In this document: piece by piece, positions 7,377 through 16,029 of the stretch
How positions within the stretch are numbered: the stretch's first letter is position 1
How the letters are laid out: every line of letters starts with the position of its first letter
Source: Saccharopolyspora gloriosae
Lineage (GTDB): Bacteria; Actinomycetota; Actinomycetes; Mycobacteriales; Pseudonocardiaceae
DNA length: 64,000 bases
Assembly (NCBI RefSeq): GCF_014203325.1
Contig: NZ_JACHIV010000001.1
Coordinates: forward strand, 4,031,501 to 4,095,500
Direction: 5' to 3'
The notes under the pieces: model-generated
Told to the model about the DNA's origin: nothing
Databases searched by the model: none
What the model saw: the letters and a program-made list of their open reading frames with translations, nothing else
Made by a program: the position numbers and the translations under genes

Positions 7377-9644
7377 ATGCGGGTGGACTTCGCTTGGATT
7401 GCCCGGGCGTTGGAGGAGGGCGCGCAGAGCGCTGCTCGGTACCGCACGGCGGGCGGTCTCGACGTCGAACGGCGCGTTCGCCCGCTACCCGGGCCGAACG
7501 CCGCTTCGAGATCCCTGAGCCGGGTCGCCGCCGCGCTCGATTCCGCGCCGGGAGCGCTGTTCCACGGGTCAGTGACCCAACCCGGGCGCTACTCGCCGTG
7601 GACCCGCGCCACGGAGCGGGTGGCGCTGGCCTTCGAGGCCCGCGGTCGCGCGTTCCGCGTGCTCGCCCTCGACCCCGGTGCGGGCCCGCTGCTGGAGCTG
7701 GCCACCACCGCGCTGGCCGCCGACCCGCAGGTGCGCGGCCTCGCGGTGCTGCCCGACGGTTCGGGACTGCGCGGCGCCGTCGCCCCCATCGGCACCGGCT
7801 TCGCCGAGGAGGACCGCACCCGGCAACCGTCGACGGTCGGCGTGCTGCGCACGCTCACCCGGGCCCTCGCCCATCCCGACGAGCCGGTGCTGGGCTGGTA
7901 CGGGGCCTTCGGCTACGACCTGATGCTCGGGTTCGACCCCATCACCCGGCGGCACCGCCGCCCGGCGGGCTACCGGGATATCGTCGCGTTCCTGCCCGCC
8001 TCGGTGATCGTGGCCGATCCCGAGCGCGAGCTGGCGCTCGAGGTCGACTACACGTTCTCCGGTCCGCCCGGCACCTCCGGGCCGGTCGCGACCGTCGACC
8101 TCGCCGGTGCTCGCCGGGACCCCGACCCGCCCGCGCGGACCGATCCCGGGCACTACCGGGCAGGTGTGCGCGCGGCGCTGTCGAAGTTCCACGCGGGCGA
8201 CGCCTTCGAGACCGTGCTGAGCCAGACGTTGACCGCCGACCGCGGCGGCGAGCGGGCGAGCGTGGTCTTCGAGCGGCTCACCGCCGCGAATCCCAGCCCG
8301 TACGGCTTCCTCATCAACCTGGGGCGCGGCGAGTCGCTCGTCGGCGCCTCGCCGGAGATGTACGTGCGGGTCGCGGACGGCGTCGTGGAGACCTGCCCCA
8401 TCTCCGGCACCATCGCGCGGGGTGCGTCCGCGATCGAGGAGTCCCGGAACGTGGCCGCGCTGCTGGGCTCCGAGAAGGAGGCCGCCGAGCTGACGATGTG
8501 CACCGATGTGGACCGCAACGACAAGAGCCGCGTCGCGGTCCCGGGCTCGGTGCGGATCGTCGGCCGACGCCAGATCGAGCTCTACTCCCGGCTGATCCAC
8601 ACCGTGGACCACGTGAAGGGCGACCTCGAACGCGGTTACGACGCCTGGGACGCCTTCCTCAGCCACATGTGGGCCGCCACGGTGAGCGGCGCGCCGAAGC
8701 GCGCCGCCGCCGAGTTCATCGAGCACTGGGAGACCTCGGCTCGACGCTGGTACGGCGGCGCGGTCGGCTACGCCACAGTGGACGGAGCGATGGACACGGC
8801 GCTGACCCTCCGGACGGCGCGCTTGACGGACACGACCACCGAGGTCCGCGCGGGAGCGACCCTGCTCATCGGCAGCGACCCGGACGCCGAGGAGGCCGAG
8901 ACGCGGCTCAAGGCGTCCGCCGTGCTGGACGCGCTGCGCGGCAGGACGGCCGCACCCCCGCGCACCGAGCACCCGCTCGGATCGCGCGGCGGAGCCAGGA
9001 CCGGCGCACGAGGGCCGCGGGTCACGCTCGTGGACCACGAGGACTCCTTCGTCCACACGCTCGCGGCCTACCTCCGGCAGAGCGGCTGCGAGGTCGTCAC
9101 GCGGCGGTGGTCCTCGCTGACCGGGTTCGACGAGGGCACCGATCTGGTGGTGCTCTCCCCCGGGCCGGACCGACCGGCGGCCTTCCGCATGAGCGGCACC
9201 ATCGACGCCGCACTCGCAGCGGGAGCCGCCGTGTTCGGCGTCTGCCTGGGGATGCAGGGCATCGTGGAGCACTTCGGCGGGCACCTGCGCGTGCTCGCCG
9301 ATCCGATCCACGGCCGCGCGTCGCAGATCCGCGCGGTCGACGGCGGCGGCGCGCTGCTGCGCGGACTGCCCGCGCGGTTCACCGCCGGGCGTTACCACTC
9401 GCTCTACGTCACCTCCCCCGAGGTACCACCGCCGCTGCGGGTCACCGCCGTCACCGACGACGGCGTCGTCATGGCCATCGAGCACCCCGTTCTGCCCGTC
9501 GGCGGGGTCCAGTTCCACCCCGAGTCCCTGCTGTCGCTCGACGGCGAGGTGGGGCATCGCGTCATCGCGAACCTCATCGAAAGCTGCCGGACCGGTTCGG
9601 CTTCCGGCAGGCGCACCGCCGCGGCCCAGGTCAGGCCAGCATGA
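7377..9644 (+). CDS. trpEG: fused anthranilate synthase (TrpE-TrpG)
   Basis: A 755-residue fusion. Residues 1-530 form the chorismate-binding synthase (NPSPYGFLINLG, CPISGTIARG, DVDRNDKSRV, TVSGAPKRAAAEFIEHWE) and residues 545-735 a class I glutamine amidotransferase (VFGVCLGMQGIVEHFGG with the catalytic cysteine, and FHPES with the catalytic histidine). It converts chorismate and glutamine to anthranilate. PhzE of phenazine pathways has a similar fusion but makes aminodeoxyisochorismate; this protein is longer and its motifs read like alpha-proteobacterial TrpEG, so anthranilate is preferred. ATG 7377 has GGAG five bases upstream. A dedicated copy beside DAHP synthase signals pathway-specific precursor supply. 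Confidence 0.88.
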   Translation: MRVDFAWIARALEEGAQSAARYRTAGGLDVERRVRPLPGPNAASRSLSRVAAALDSAPGALFHGSVTQPGRYSPWTRATERVALAFEARGRAFRVLALDPGAGPLLELATTALAADPQVRGLAVLPDGSGLRGAVAPIGTGFAEEDRTRQPSTVGVLRTLTRALAHPDEPVLGWYGAFGYDLMLGFDPITRRHRRPAGYRDIVAFLPASVIVADPERELALEVDYTFSGPPGTSGPVATVDLAGARRDPDPPARTDPGHYRAGVRAALSKFHAGDAFETVLSQTLTADRGGERASVVFERLTAANPSPYGFLINLGRGESLVGASPEMYVRVADGVVETCPISGTIARGASAIEESRNVAALLGSEKEAAELTMCTDVDRNDKSRVAVPGSVRIVGRRQIELYSRLIHTVDHVKGDLERGYDAWDAFLSHMWAATVSGAPKRAAAEFIEHWETSARRWYGGAVGYATVDGAMDTALTLRTARLTDTTTEVRAGATLLIGSDPDAEEAETRLKASAVLDALRGRTAAPPRTEHPLGSRGGARTGARGPRVTLVDHEDSFVHTLAAYLRQSGCEVVTRRWSSLTGFDEGTDLVVLSPGPDRPAAFRMSGTIDAALAAGAAVFGVCLGMQGIVEHFGGHLRVLADPIHGRASQIRAVDGGGALLRGLPARFTAGRYHSLYVTSPEVPPPLRVTAVTDDGVVMAIEHPVLPVGGVQFHPESLLSLDGEVGHRVIANLIESCRTGSASGRRTAAAQVRPA

Positions 9645-10855
9645 TCCACAGTCGCACCGCCGAGGCCCGGCGCACCCCGTGGACACCTGATTCCTGGCGA
9701 TCGCTCGTCGCGCACCAACAGCCCGCGTGGGATCCCGCCGAGCTGGAGCGGGCCGTGGCAGAGCTGCGGAGCCTGCCCGCCCTGGTGCAACCCGGCGAGA
9801 TCTCGAACCTGCGCCGAGCGCTCGCCGACGCGGCGCACGGCAGGGCGTTCGTCGTCCAGGCGGGCGACTGCGCCGAGTCCTTCGAGGACGCCACCACCGA
9901 GCACATCACGAGCCGGGGTCGGCTCATCGCCCGGCTCGCGCGCGGCTTCGAGCAGATCTCCGGCCGGCCCGCCGTCGCGATCGGCCGCATCGCCGGGCAG
10001 TACGCGAAGCCGCGCAGCGCGCCGACCGAACTCGTGGACGGACGGGCCCTCCCGGTGTTCCGCGGGCACATGGTCAACGGTGCCGCCCCCACGGCCTCGG
10101 CGCGGCGCGCCGACGCCTCCCGGCTCGTGCAGGGCTACTACCGATCGGCCACCACGCTCAACCTGCTCCGCACCCTGCACGCGCACCCGGCCGGGCAGCT
10201 GTGGGTCAGCCGCGAGTGCCTGCTGCTCCCCTACGACCGGTCGACGCTGCGCAACGACCCCGCCAGCGAGCAGTGGTTCCTGTCCAGCACCCACTTCCCG
10301 TGGATCGGCGAGCGGACCCGTGACATCGGAGGGGCCCACGTCGAGCTGCTGAGCGGCGTGGTGAACCCGTTGGGGGTGAAGGTGGGACCGGCGGTCACGC
10401 CGGAGGAGCTCGTGGCGCTCTGCGCCCGGCTCGATCCGGAGCGCGCACCGGGCCGCCTGACCTTGATCACCCGGTTCGGCGCGAACGCCGTCCGCCGCGT
10501 CCTGCCCGAGCTCGTCGCGGCCGTGTCCGCCGCCGGGCACCCGGTGGTCTGGATGTGCGATCCGATGCACGGCAACACGATCCGGCTCCCCTCGGGGATC
10601 AAGACCCGCCGGGTCGCCGATCTGCTGGCCGAGCTCGACGGCTGGTTCGACGTGCTAGCCGGAGCCGGTGCGCACCCCGGTGGCCTGCACCTGGAGTGCA
10701 CGCCCGACGACGTCCGGGAGTGCGTGGACGAGGACACCTCCGAGGTCGGCGAGCAACAGTCCCTGTGCGATCCCCGCCTCGACGCCGACCAGGCCTCGAC
10801 CCTGGTGCGCGGTGCGGCTCAGGGCGTCCGGCGCGGTGCCCGGCCGGTGCCCTGA
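9641..10855 (+). CDS. class II DAHP synthase
   Basis: A 404-residue class II 3-deoxy-D-arabino-heptulosonate 7-phosphate synthase. Diagnostic stretches are FVVQAGDCAESFED, RIAGQYAKPRS, LVNPLGVKVGPA, WMCDPMHGNT and GLHLECTPDDV. It condenses phosphoenolpyruvate with erythrose 4-phosphate and so opens the shikimate pathway. It starts in an ATGA overlap with the anthranilate synthase stop, so the first shikimate step and the anthranilate branch step are translated together. The short form without a long N-terminal extension resembles PhzC and other secondary-metabolism copies, which often escape feedback inhibition. That last point is inference from the family. Confidence 0.9.
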   Translation: MIHSRTAEARRTPWTPDSWRSLVAHQQPAWDPAELERAVAELRSLPALVQPGEISNLRRALADAAHGRAFVVQAGDCAESFEDATTEHITSRGRLIARLARGFEQISGRPAVAIGRIAGQYAKPRSAPTELVDGRALPVFRGHMVNGAAPTASARRADASRLVQGYYRSATTLNLLRTLHAHPAGQLWVSRECLLLPYDRSTLRNDPASEQWFLSSTHFPWIGERTRDIGGAHVELLSGVVNPLGVKVGPAVTPEELVALCARLDPERAPGRLTLITRFGANAVRRVLPELVAAVSAAGHPVVWMCDPMHGNTIRLPSGIKTRRVADLLAELDGWFDVLAGAGAHPGGLHLECTPDDVRECVDEDTSEVGEQQSLCDPRLDADQASTLVRGAAQGVRRGARPVP

Positions 10856-10865
10856 GCCGACGACG

Positions 10866-11840
10866 TCACGCCTCGTCGCTCACCGCCGGGCTCTGCTCGT
10901 TGCCGGCGACCGCGGCGGGCCGCCGGGCCCAGTAGGTGGCGACCAGCGAACCGGAGATGTTGTGCCACACCGAGAAGATCGCCCCGGGCAGCGCCGCGAC
11001 CGGGGAGAAGTAGGTCGACGCCAGGCTGGCCGCGAGGCCGGAGTTCTGCATGCCGACCTCCAGCGCGATCGCGCGCCGGGCCGCCTCGTCGATCCCGACC
11101 ACCTTGGCGGCCACGTAGCCCAGCGCGACGCCGAGCAGGTTGTGCAGCACGACTGCGAGCACCACGATCGGTCCCACGCTGAGCAGCTTGTCCGCGCTGC
11201 CCGACACCACGGCGACCACCACGCCGGTGATCCCGATGACCGAGATCAACGGCAGCACCGGCAACGCCTTCGCCACGGCGGTTCCGGCGACCCGCCGCAA
11301 GGTGAAGCCGAGGATCACCGGGATCAGCACGATCTGCAGGATCTCCACGATCAGCTCGGTCGGATCCACCGGCAGGTAGCTGCCCGCCAGCCAGAGCACC
11401 AGGAACGGCGTGACGACCGGGGCGACCAGAGTGGACACGCTGCTCATCGCCACCGACAACGCGGTGTCCCCCTTGGCCAGGAAGACCATCACGTTCGACG
11501 AGGTACCGCTGGGAGCGCAGCCGACCAGGATCACCCCGACCGCCAGCTCCGGGCTCAGCGGGAGGACCAGGGTCAGCAGCCACGCGAGCAGCGGCATGAT
11601 CACGAAGTGCGCGACGACCCCGATCGCGAAGGCGACCGGACGGCGTGCCACGTAAGCGAAATCCCGCGGTTCGAGGGTCATGCCCATCCCGAGCATGATC
11701 ACCGCGAGGAGCCAGGGGACCACCGAGGTCAACCCGGCGAACGTGTTCGGGAAGGACAGTGCGATCGCTCCGGCGATCAACACGATCAGCGGAAACCAGC
11801 GGCCGACCAACTGGCTGAAAGCGCCTATGCGCGAGGTCAT
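10866..11840 (-). CDS. bile acid:sodium symporter family transporter
   Basis: A 324-residue integral membrane protein with about ten hydrophobic segments. The family signature GCAPSGTSSNVMVFLAKGD and the second-repeat motif LEVGMQNSGLA mark the BASS fold, whose members move organic anions such as bile acids, pyruvate or ketopantoate. The start at 11840 has a strong TGGAGGAACG site. It converges on the DAHP synthase gene with only ten bases between stops and is divergent from the MFS exporter gene. It may move an acidic intermediate or product of the cluster; the substrate is not readable. Confidence 0.85.
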   Translation of the reverse strand: MTSRIGAFSQLVGRWFPLIVLIAGAIALSFPNTFAGLTSVVPWLLAVIMLGMGMTLEPRDFAYVARRPVAFAIGVVAHFVIMPLLAWLLTLVLPLSPELAVGVILVGCAPSGTSSNVMVFLAKGDTALSVAMSSVSTLVAPVVTPFLVLWLAGSYLPVDPTELIVEILQIVLIPVILGFTLRRVAGTAVAKALPVLPLISVIGITGVVVAVVSGSADKLLSVGPIVVLAVVLHNLLGVALGYVAAKVVGIDEAARRAIALEVGMQNSGLAASLASTYFSPVAALPGAIFSVWHNISGSLVATYWARRPAAVAGNEQSPAVSDEA

Positions 11841-11913
11841 CGTTCCTCCACACCGGGCGGTCCCGGCTACGCTGCCGATGCCACGGTCGATGGCACGTGG
11901 CGAAATGAAGCTA

Positions 11914-11947
11914 CCCCACGCGGGCATACGAGTTCTAGATCGTGGGG
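11914..11947. promoter_or_regulatory. inverted repeat in divergent transporter promoter
   Basis: Between the two divergent transporter genes, CCCCACG (11914-11920) and CGTGGGG (11941-11947) form a perfect seven-base inverted repeat with a 20-base spacer. The right arm also belongs to a second small palindrome, CGTGGGGCACG. The spacer is AT-richer than its surroundings. This is a plausible operator for a regulator of both transporters, perhaps the nearby FadR- or Lrp-type protein. Confidence 0.35.
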
Positions 11948-12060
11948 CACGATCGCGGAGCACCTCACATTTCCTCTTGGGCCAGAATGGTTTCTGCCAC
12001 GAGCGGACCGGTTCTCCGCGCCGCTGCTCGGATTTCGGATCGACGAAGGTGGTGCTGCCC

Positions 12061-13497
12061 GTGGACACCGGGGCTGAGTCCGGTCCGGAAGCGGCGGACG
12101 AGCGCGGCGAACCGCGCCGCTGGCTGATCATGGCGGTGCTGAGCGCGGTGGCGTTCATGGCCCAGTTGGACTTCTTCATCGTCAACGTCGCCGTGGACGG
12201 CATCGGGCGGTCCTTCGGCGGGGCGTCGACACCGGCGATGTCCTGGGTGCTGTCGGCCTACGCCATCGTCTTCGCCGCGCTGCTGGTGCCCGCGGGCCGG
12301 CTGGCGGACCTGCACGGCCGGAAGCGGATGCTGCTGGCCGGTGTCGCGGTGTTCACGATCGGCTCCGCGCTGGCGTCGTTCGCGCCGTCGCTGCCGGTGC
12401 TGGTGGCCGCTCGGACCGTGCAGGCGGTCGGCGCGGCGATGAGCGTGCCGCCGTCGCTGGGTCTGCTCTACCCCAGCTTCCCGCCACGCCAGCACGCCCT
12501 GGTCGTCGGGTTGTGGGCCGGGGTGGCCGGAGTGGCCGCCATGGCCGGACCGCCCCTCGGCGGGCTGCTCGCCAGCCTGGACTGGCGGTGGATCTTCCTC
12601 ATCAACCTGCCGATCGGTGCCCTCACGCTCCTCGGAGGTGCCCGGCTGCTGCCGGAGGTCCGGGAGCCGAGCGGCCGGCCCCTGCCCGACGTCGTGTCCA
12701 CCGCGACCCTGCTCGCGGCGGTGAGCGCACTGGTCCTGGCCACCACCCAGGGTCCGCAGTGGGGCTGGGGCAGCCCGTGGACGATCGGGCTGTTCGCCTC
12801 GGCCGCGCTGCTCGCGGCGGTGACGGTGCGACGCGGCTTCACCGCGTCCGCACCGATCATCGAGCCCGCACTGTTCCGCAGCCGGGAGTTCACCGCCGCT
12901 GCGCTCGCGCTGCTCAGCCTGTTCGCGGGCTTCGCGGTCTACCTGTTCGGCGGAGCGCTGTTCCTCCAGCAGGTGTGGCACTTCAGCGTGCTGGAGGCCG
13001 GGATCGGCATCGCCGCCGCCCCGATCGTCTCGGTCTGCTTCGCCGTGAACGCCGGTCCGATCCGGCGCAGGTTCGGCCGGGTGCTGCCCGCCGCCGTCGG
13101 AACCCTCACGATGTCCGCGGCGGCGGGGTACTGGCTGCTCACCGTCACCGACGTCCCCGCCTACTGGTCGGCGATGTTCCCCGGCCTGGTCCTGATGGGC
13201 GTCTCGGGCGGTCTTTCCCAGGCGCCCCTGTTCGCCGCGGCCGGGGCGCTCGCGCCCGACCGCGCCACGACCGGCAGCGCGGTGCTGAACATGAGCCGCC
13301 AGATCGGCAGCGCGATCGGGGTGGCCCTGCTGGTGGCGATGGTGGCCGCCGCACCGTCGGCCCGGACTTTCAGCCATGCCTGGGTTCTCCAGCTGGCGCT
13401 GGGGATCCTGGCCTCGGTCAGCGTCCTGCTGCCGCACCGCCGCGGCGTCGCCGACCGCGCGCACCGGCGCACCACCTCGCGGGCGGCGCAGCGGTGA
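12061..13497 (+). CDS. MFS drug exporter, DHA2 (EmrB/QacA) type
   Basis: A 478-residue transporter with about fourteen membrane segments. The loop 2-3 motif GRLADLHGRKRMLLAG and the segment MSVPPSLGLLYPSF are typical of the DHA2 family of proton-driven multidrug exporters. GTG 12061 is chosen because AAGGTG lies nine bases upstream. Being divergent from the BASS transporter and next to the anthranilate-derived pathway, it is a candidate exporter or self-resistance gene for the product. Its stop is 11 bases from the stop of the convergent FadR-type regulator. Confidence 0.85.
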   Translation: MDTGAESGPEAADERGEPRRWLIMAVLSAVAFMAQLDFFIVNVAVDGIGRSFGGASTPAMSWVLSAYAIVFAALLVPAGRLADLHGRKRMLLAGVAVFTIGSALASFAPSLPVLVAARTVQAVGAAMSVPPSLGLLYPSFPPRQHALVVGLWAGVAGVAAMAGPPLGGLLASLDWRWIFLINLPIGALTLLGGARLLPEVREPSGRPLPDVVSTATLLAAVSALVLATTQGPQWGWGSPWTIGLFASAALLAAVTVRRGFTASAPIIEPALFRSREFTAAALALLSLFAGFAVYLFGGALFLQQVWHFSVLEAGIGIAAAPIVSVCFAVNAGPIRRRFGRVLPAAVGTLTMSAAAGYWLLTVTDVPAYWSAMFPGLVLMGVSGGLSQAPLFAAAGALAPDRATTGSAVLNMSRQIGSAIGVALLVAMVAAAPSARTFSHAWVLQLALGILASVSVLLPHRRGVADRAHRRTTSRAAQR

Positions 13498-13508
13498 CCG
13501 CGCGTCTC

Positions 13509-14396
13509 CTACACCGCGGTCGGGGGCGCGTTCGAGGTGGCCGCCGCCACGAACGCCTCCAGCGCGCTCAACGTGCCCACCTCGTCGTCCTCGGCCAGCG
13601 GTAGGTAGTAGTCGACGATGTCCCGCCGGGCGCACGACGACGCCAGGTCCGGGTCGCCGAGCCGGATGGCGTCGACGACGGCACCGTGGCGGCGGACGAA
13701 GTCGCGCTTGACGGCATCGCCGCCCTTGAGCGTGGCGTCGCCGATCAGTCCGGCCATCGCCGCCCGCACGGCGCTGGTGGACAGCTCCAGCAGCCGATTG
13801 CCCGAGGCGCGGGCGACCGAGACGTGGAACTCCACGTCGGCGGCGATGTACTCCTCGTTCGTGCCGCTCTCGACGGCCGCCTCGACGGCCAGCTGAGCCC
13901 GGACGATGCCGTCGATCTGCGCTTGGTCGCGGCGCTGCGCGGCGAGGTGGCAGGCGGTCGTCTCGACCAGCATGCGGAACCCGATGAGGTCGCCGAGCGA
14001 GAGCTGGGAGTACCGGACGAGGTCCAGCAGCGAACGCTCCAGGTTCGCGCCGTCGGGCATCCGGACGATGGCGCCGCCGGTGGGGTCGTTCGGGCGCAGG
14101 ACCACGACTCCCGCGCTCTCCAGCGTGCGCATCGCCTCGCGCACGGTCGGCCGGCTCACGCCCATCTGGGCGCAGAGTTCGCGTTCCGACGGCAAGCGGT
14201 CGCCCGGCTGGAGCTGCCCCTGGAGGATCTTCTCCTCGATCTGCGCCTTGACCGCCTCGTGCGCGCGCGTTCGGGCGACCGGAGCGAACTTCGGGGTGGG
14301 CACCTTCGCACTCCACTCGTCGAGCCGTTTGCGTGACAGCGACCTCTCCGCCTCCGCCGACCCGCGGAGCGGCGCCGACGTGCGCAGCATAGACAC
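13509..14396 (-). CDS. FadR/GntR-family transcriptional regulator
   Basis: A 295-residue regulator. The winged helix lies near residues 45-115 (GDRLPSERELCAQMGVSRPTVREAMRTLE), followed by a six- to seven-helix FCD ligand domain (FRMLVETTACHLAA, EYIAADVEFHVSVARASGN). FCD proteins sense acids or CoA-linked metabolites and usually repress. The N-terminal 40 residues are charged and less conserved in character, so the start is uncertain: GTG 14396 has a better-spaced AGGTCGAC than ATG 14390. It lies 57 bases downstream of an Lrp-type gene on the same strand and may share its transcript. Confidence 0.82.
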   Translation of the reverse strand: MSMLRTSAPLRGSAEAERSLSRKRLDEWSAKVPTPKFAPVARTRAHEAVKAQIEEKILQGQLQPGDRLPSERELCAQMGVSRPTVREAMRTLESAGVVVLRPNDPTGGAIVRMPDGANLERSLLDLVRYSQLSLGDLIGFRMLVETTACHLAAQRRDQAQIDGIVRAQLAVEAAVESGTNEEYIAADVEFHVSVARASGNRLLELSTSAVRAAMAGLIGDATLKGGDAVKRDFVRRHGAVVDAIRLGDPDLASSCARRDIVDYYLPLAEDDEVGTLSALEAFVAAATSNAPPTAV

Positions 14397-14453
14397 GTCG
14401 ACCTGCGCGGATACCCCGGCCCCGCAGGCGGGTGCCGCTTGACTCGCGCGCCG

Positions 14454-14978
14454 TCACCGGATCGTCTGGGTCGACCGCAGCAGCGTCGACGGCTCGCCGG
14501 TCGTGCCGGTGGTCGCCCCCTGCCGGCCGTGCGCCACCGGGAGCAGCGCGATGTCGGCCTCGTGCCCGAGCAGCGTGCCGCCGCCGGGAGCACCGCACGC
14601 GGCGAAGCAGGACTCGGCCGCCTCGATCATGTAGTCCCAGCCGGAGGACAGGACGTGCACGCGCTGCACCCCCGCGAGACCGCTCAGATCACCCGCGGTG
14701 GGACGTCCGTCGCCGGTGAACCGCACGAAGGCGAGCACGCAGCCCTCGACGACCGCGCGGGCGCTGATCCGCGCGTGGTAGCCGCGCACGACGCCGGAGC
14801 GCTCCAACCGTCGCAACCGCACGCGCACCTGGGAGCGGGACAGGCCGATCCGGCTCGCCAGGTCGTGCGTCTCGGCGCAGGCGTTCGATCGAAGCAGGCT
14901 GATGAGCATCCTGTCGGCCACGTCGACCTCGGGCCGGGACGACGTCTCGGGTTCAGGACAGCCGGTCCATTGGTCCAT
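14454..14978 (-). CDS. Lrp/AsnC-family regulator A
   Basis: A 174-residue protein with an N-terminal helix-turn-helix (VADRMLISLLRSNACAETHDLASRIGLSRSQVRVRLRRLERSGVV) and a RAM-type effector domain behind it. The RAM domain is atypical in its last third, with Gly/Thr-rich sequence. Family members bind amino acids and regulate amino-acid metabolism or secondary metabolism. It is divergent from a second Lrp/AsnC gene at 15390, across 411 bases that contain a perfect -35 hexamer and a palindrome on this gene's side. Confidence 0.8.
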   Translation of the reverse strand: MDQWTGCPEPETSSRPEVDVADRMLISLLRSNACAETHDLASRIGLSRSQVRVRLRRLERSGVVRGYHARISARAVVEGCVLAFVRFTGDGRPTAGDLSGLAGVQRVHVLSSGWDYMIEAAESCFAACGAPGGGTLLGHEADIALLPVAHGRQGATTGTTGEPSTLLRSTQTIR

Positions 14979-15225
14979 CTCTGCCTCCGTCTCGACACCG
15001 GAGAGCTGGTGGCTCCGGTGGTTCTCCCGACGGCGGAGCTCGGCGATCGGCCGGAGTCCGCCATCGGCGCGCGGGAAACCTGGTCTGCCGGTCCGCCGCA
15101 GCAGGGGGCGAGCACGGACGAAGTGCGGCGACCGGGCGGACGCGCTCGCCCCTTCGGCCGCACCTCACGGGTTCTCGCTCCAGCGCTTCCCGGCGGTGGC
15201 CCCGGTCACTGGATCTGGGTGACAT

Positions 15226-15258
15226 CAGCATGCTGGTCAGTCCAGTAATCCATGTCAA
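15226..15258 (-). promoter_or_regulatory. candidate promoter and palindrome for regulator A
   Basis: On the minus strand TTGACA (complement of 15253-15258) is followed after 17 bases by CAGCAT (complement of 15230-15235). The -10 match is weak, but it overlaps the perfect ten-base palindrome CAGCATGCTG (15226-15235), a possible autoregulatory operator. The transcript would have a leader of roughly 240 bases. I see nothing else convincing in the remaining 14979-15389 gap. Confidence 0.35.
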
Positions 15259-15389
15259 TCGTGCAAATCGTGGTGATCGCGGAGAGCGCCGCGGCGCGAA
15301 GCGCACCGCGAGCCCGCGGAACAGACGTACGATATGCGCGCCGAAACATCGTCAAGTGTCATCCGGCACCGGCAGAGGAGGAGCGTCCG

Positions 15390-15914
15390 ATGACGGAGAA
15401 GGTGCGTGCGGCCCCGGTCGACCATCAGGCGGCGGCAGGACCGGTCGTCCTCGACGAGTTGGATCGATCGGTCCTGGCGTTGTTGCGCGCGGATGCGCGG
15501 ATGTCCGTGCGGGCGATCGCCCGGGAGCTGAACCGCTCGCCGGGCGCCGTGGGCGAGCGGATCGCGCGGCTGGAAGCGGCGCAGGTCATCACCGGCTACC
15601 ACGCCGAGGTCGACCTGGCCCGGCTCGGGTACCTGCACACGCTGGTGGTGGTGCGTACCAACGACGACCAGCACAGCGACAGCTGCGCGGAAACCCTTTC
15701 GCACCTGGAGGAGGTGCACACGGTCTGGGTGGTGACGGGGTCGTGGGATCTGGTCGTCGAGTGCTACGTCCGGGACGCGTTCCACCTGCGGGAATTGCTG
15801 CAGGGGACGTTGCGCGGCATCGAAGGCGTGATCCACACCGAGGCCATGATCGTGCTCGACAGCGTCGGCGCCGCGGGCGAGCAGGCGGACGAGCACGACC
15901 GGCCGGTCGGCTGA
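15390..15914 (+). CDS. Lrp/AsnC-family regulator B
   Basis: A 174-residue Lrp-type regulator: HTH at about residues 22-65 (LDRSVLALLRADARMSVRAIARELNRSPGAVGERIARLE) and a RAM domain with the usual GSWDLVVECYV strand. ATG 15390 is preceded by GAGGAGGAG. It is divergent from regulator A and 115 bases upstream of the dihydroxy-acid dehydratase gene. Control of ilv-type genes by an Lrp protein that senses a branched amino acid or 2-oxo acid would fit the family, but this is inferred. Confidence 0.85.
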   Translation: MTEKVRAAPVDHQAAAGPVVLDELDRSVLALLRADARMSVRAIARELNRSPGAVGERIARLEAAQVITGYHAEVDLARLGYLHTLVVVRTNDDQHSDSCAETLSHLEEVHTVWVVTGSWDLVVECYVRDAFHLRELLQGTLRGIEGVIHTEAMIVLDSVGAAGEQADEHDRPVG

Positions 15915-16017
15915 CCTCGACGCCCCGCTCACCACCGGATCGATCACACGGTGACCCTGATCCCCCGCGATCAATCAATTGTCGTTTTCAACATGTAAAA
16001 ACTGGCCGATTGACTGC

Positions 16018-16023
16018 TACGCT
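16018..16023 (+). promoter_or_regulatory. possible -10 element for a leaderless ilvD transcript
   Basis: TACGCT lies with its end seven bases before the ATG at 16030, and no purine-rich ribosome site precedes that ATG. A TANNNT box at this distance is the usual arrangement for leaderless transcripts in actinobacteria. The upstream stretch is AT-rich for this genome. A -35 element is not clear. Confidence 0.3.
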
Positions 16024-16029
16024 GCCGGA

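Noticed and set aside
7377-9644. PhzE-type phenazine synthase reading of the fused synthase/amidotransferase
   Set aside because: No phzD, phzF, phzA/B or phzG homologue is present, and the sequence motifs and length fit bifunctional anthranilate synthase better.
11965-14598. Minus-strand open frame of nearly 880 codons across the MFS exporter, FadR-type and Lrp genes
   Set aside because: It overlaps three genes with clear motifs and shows low-complexity antisense composition.
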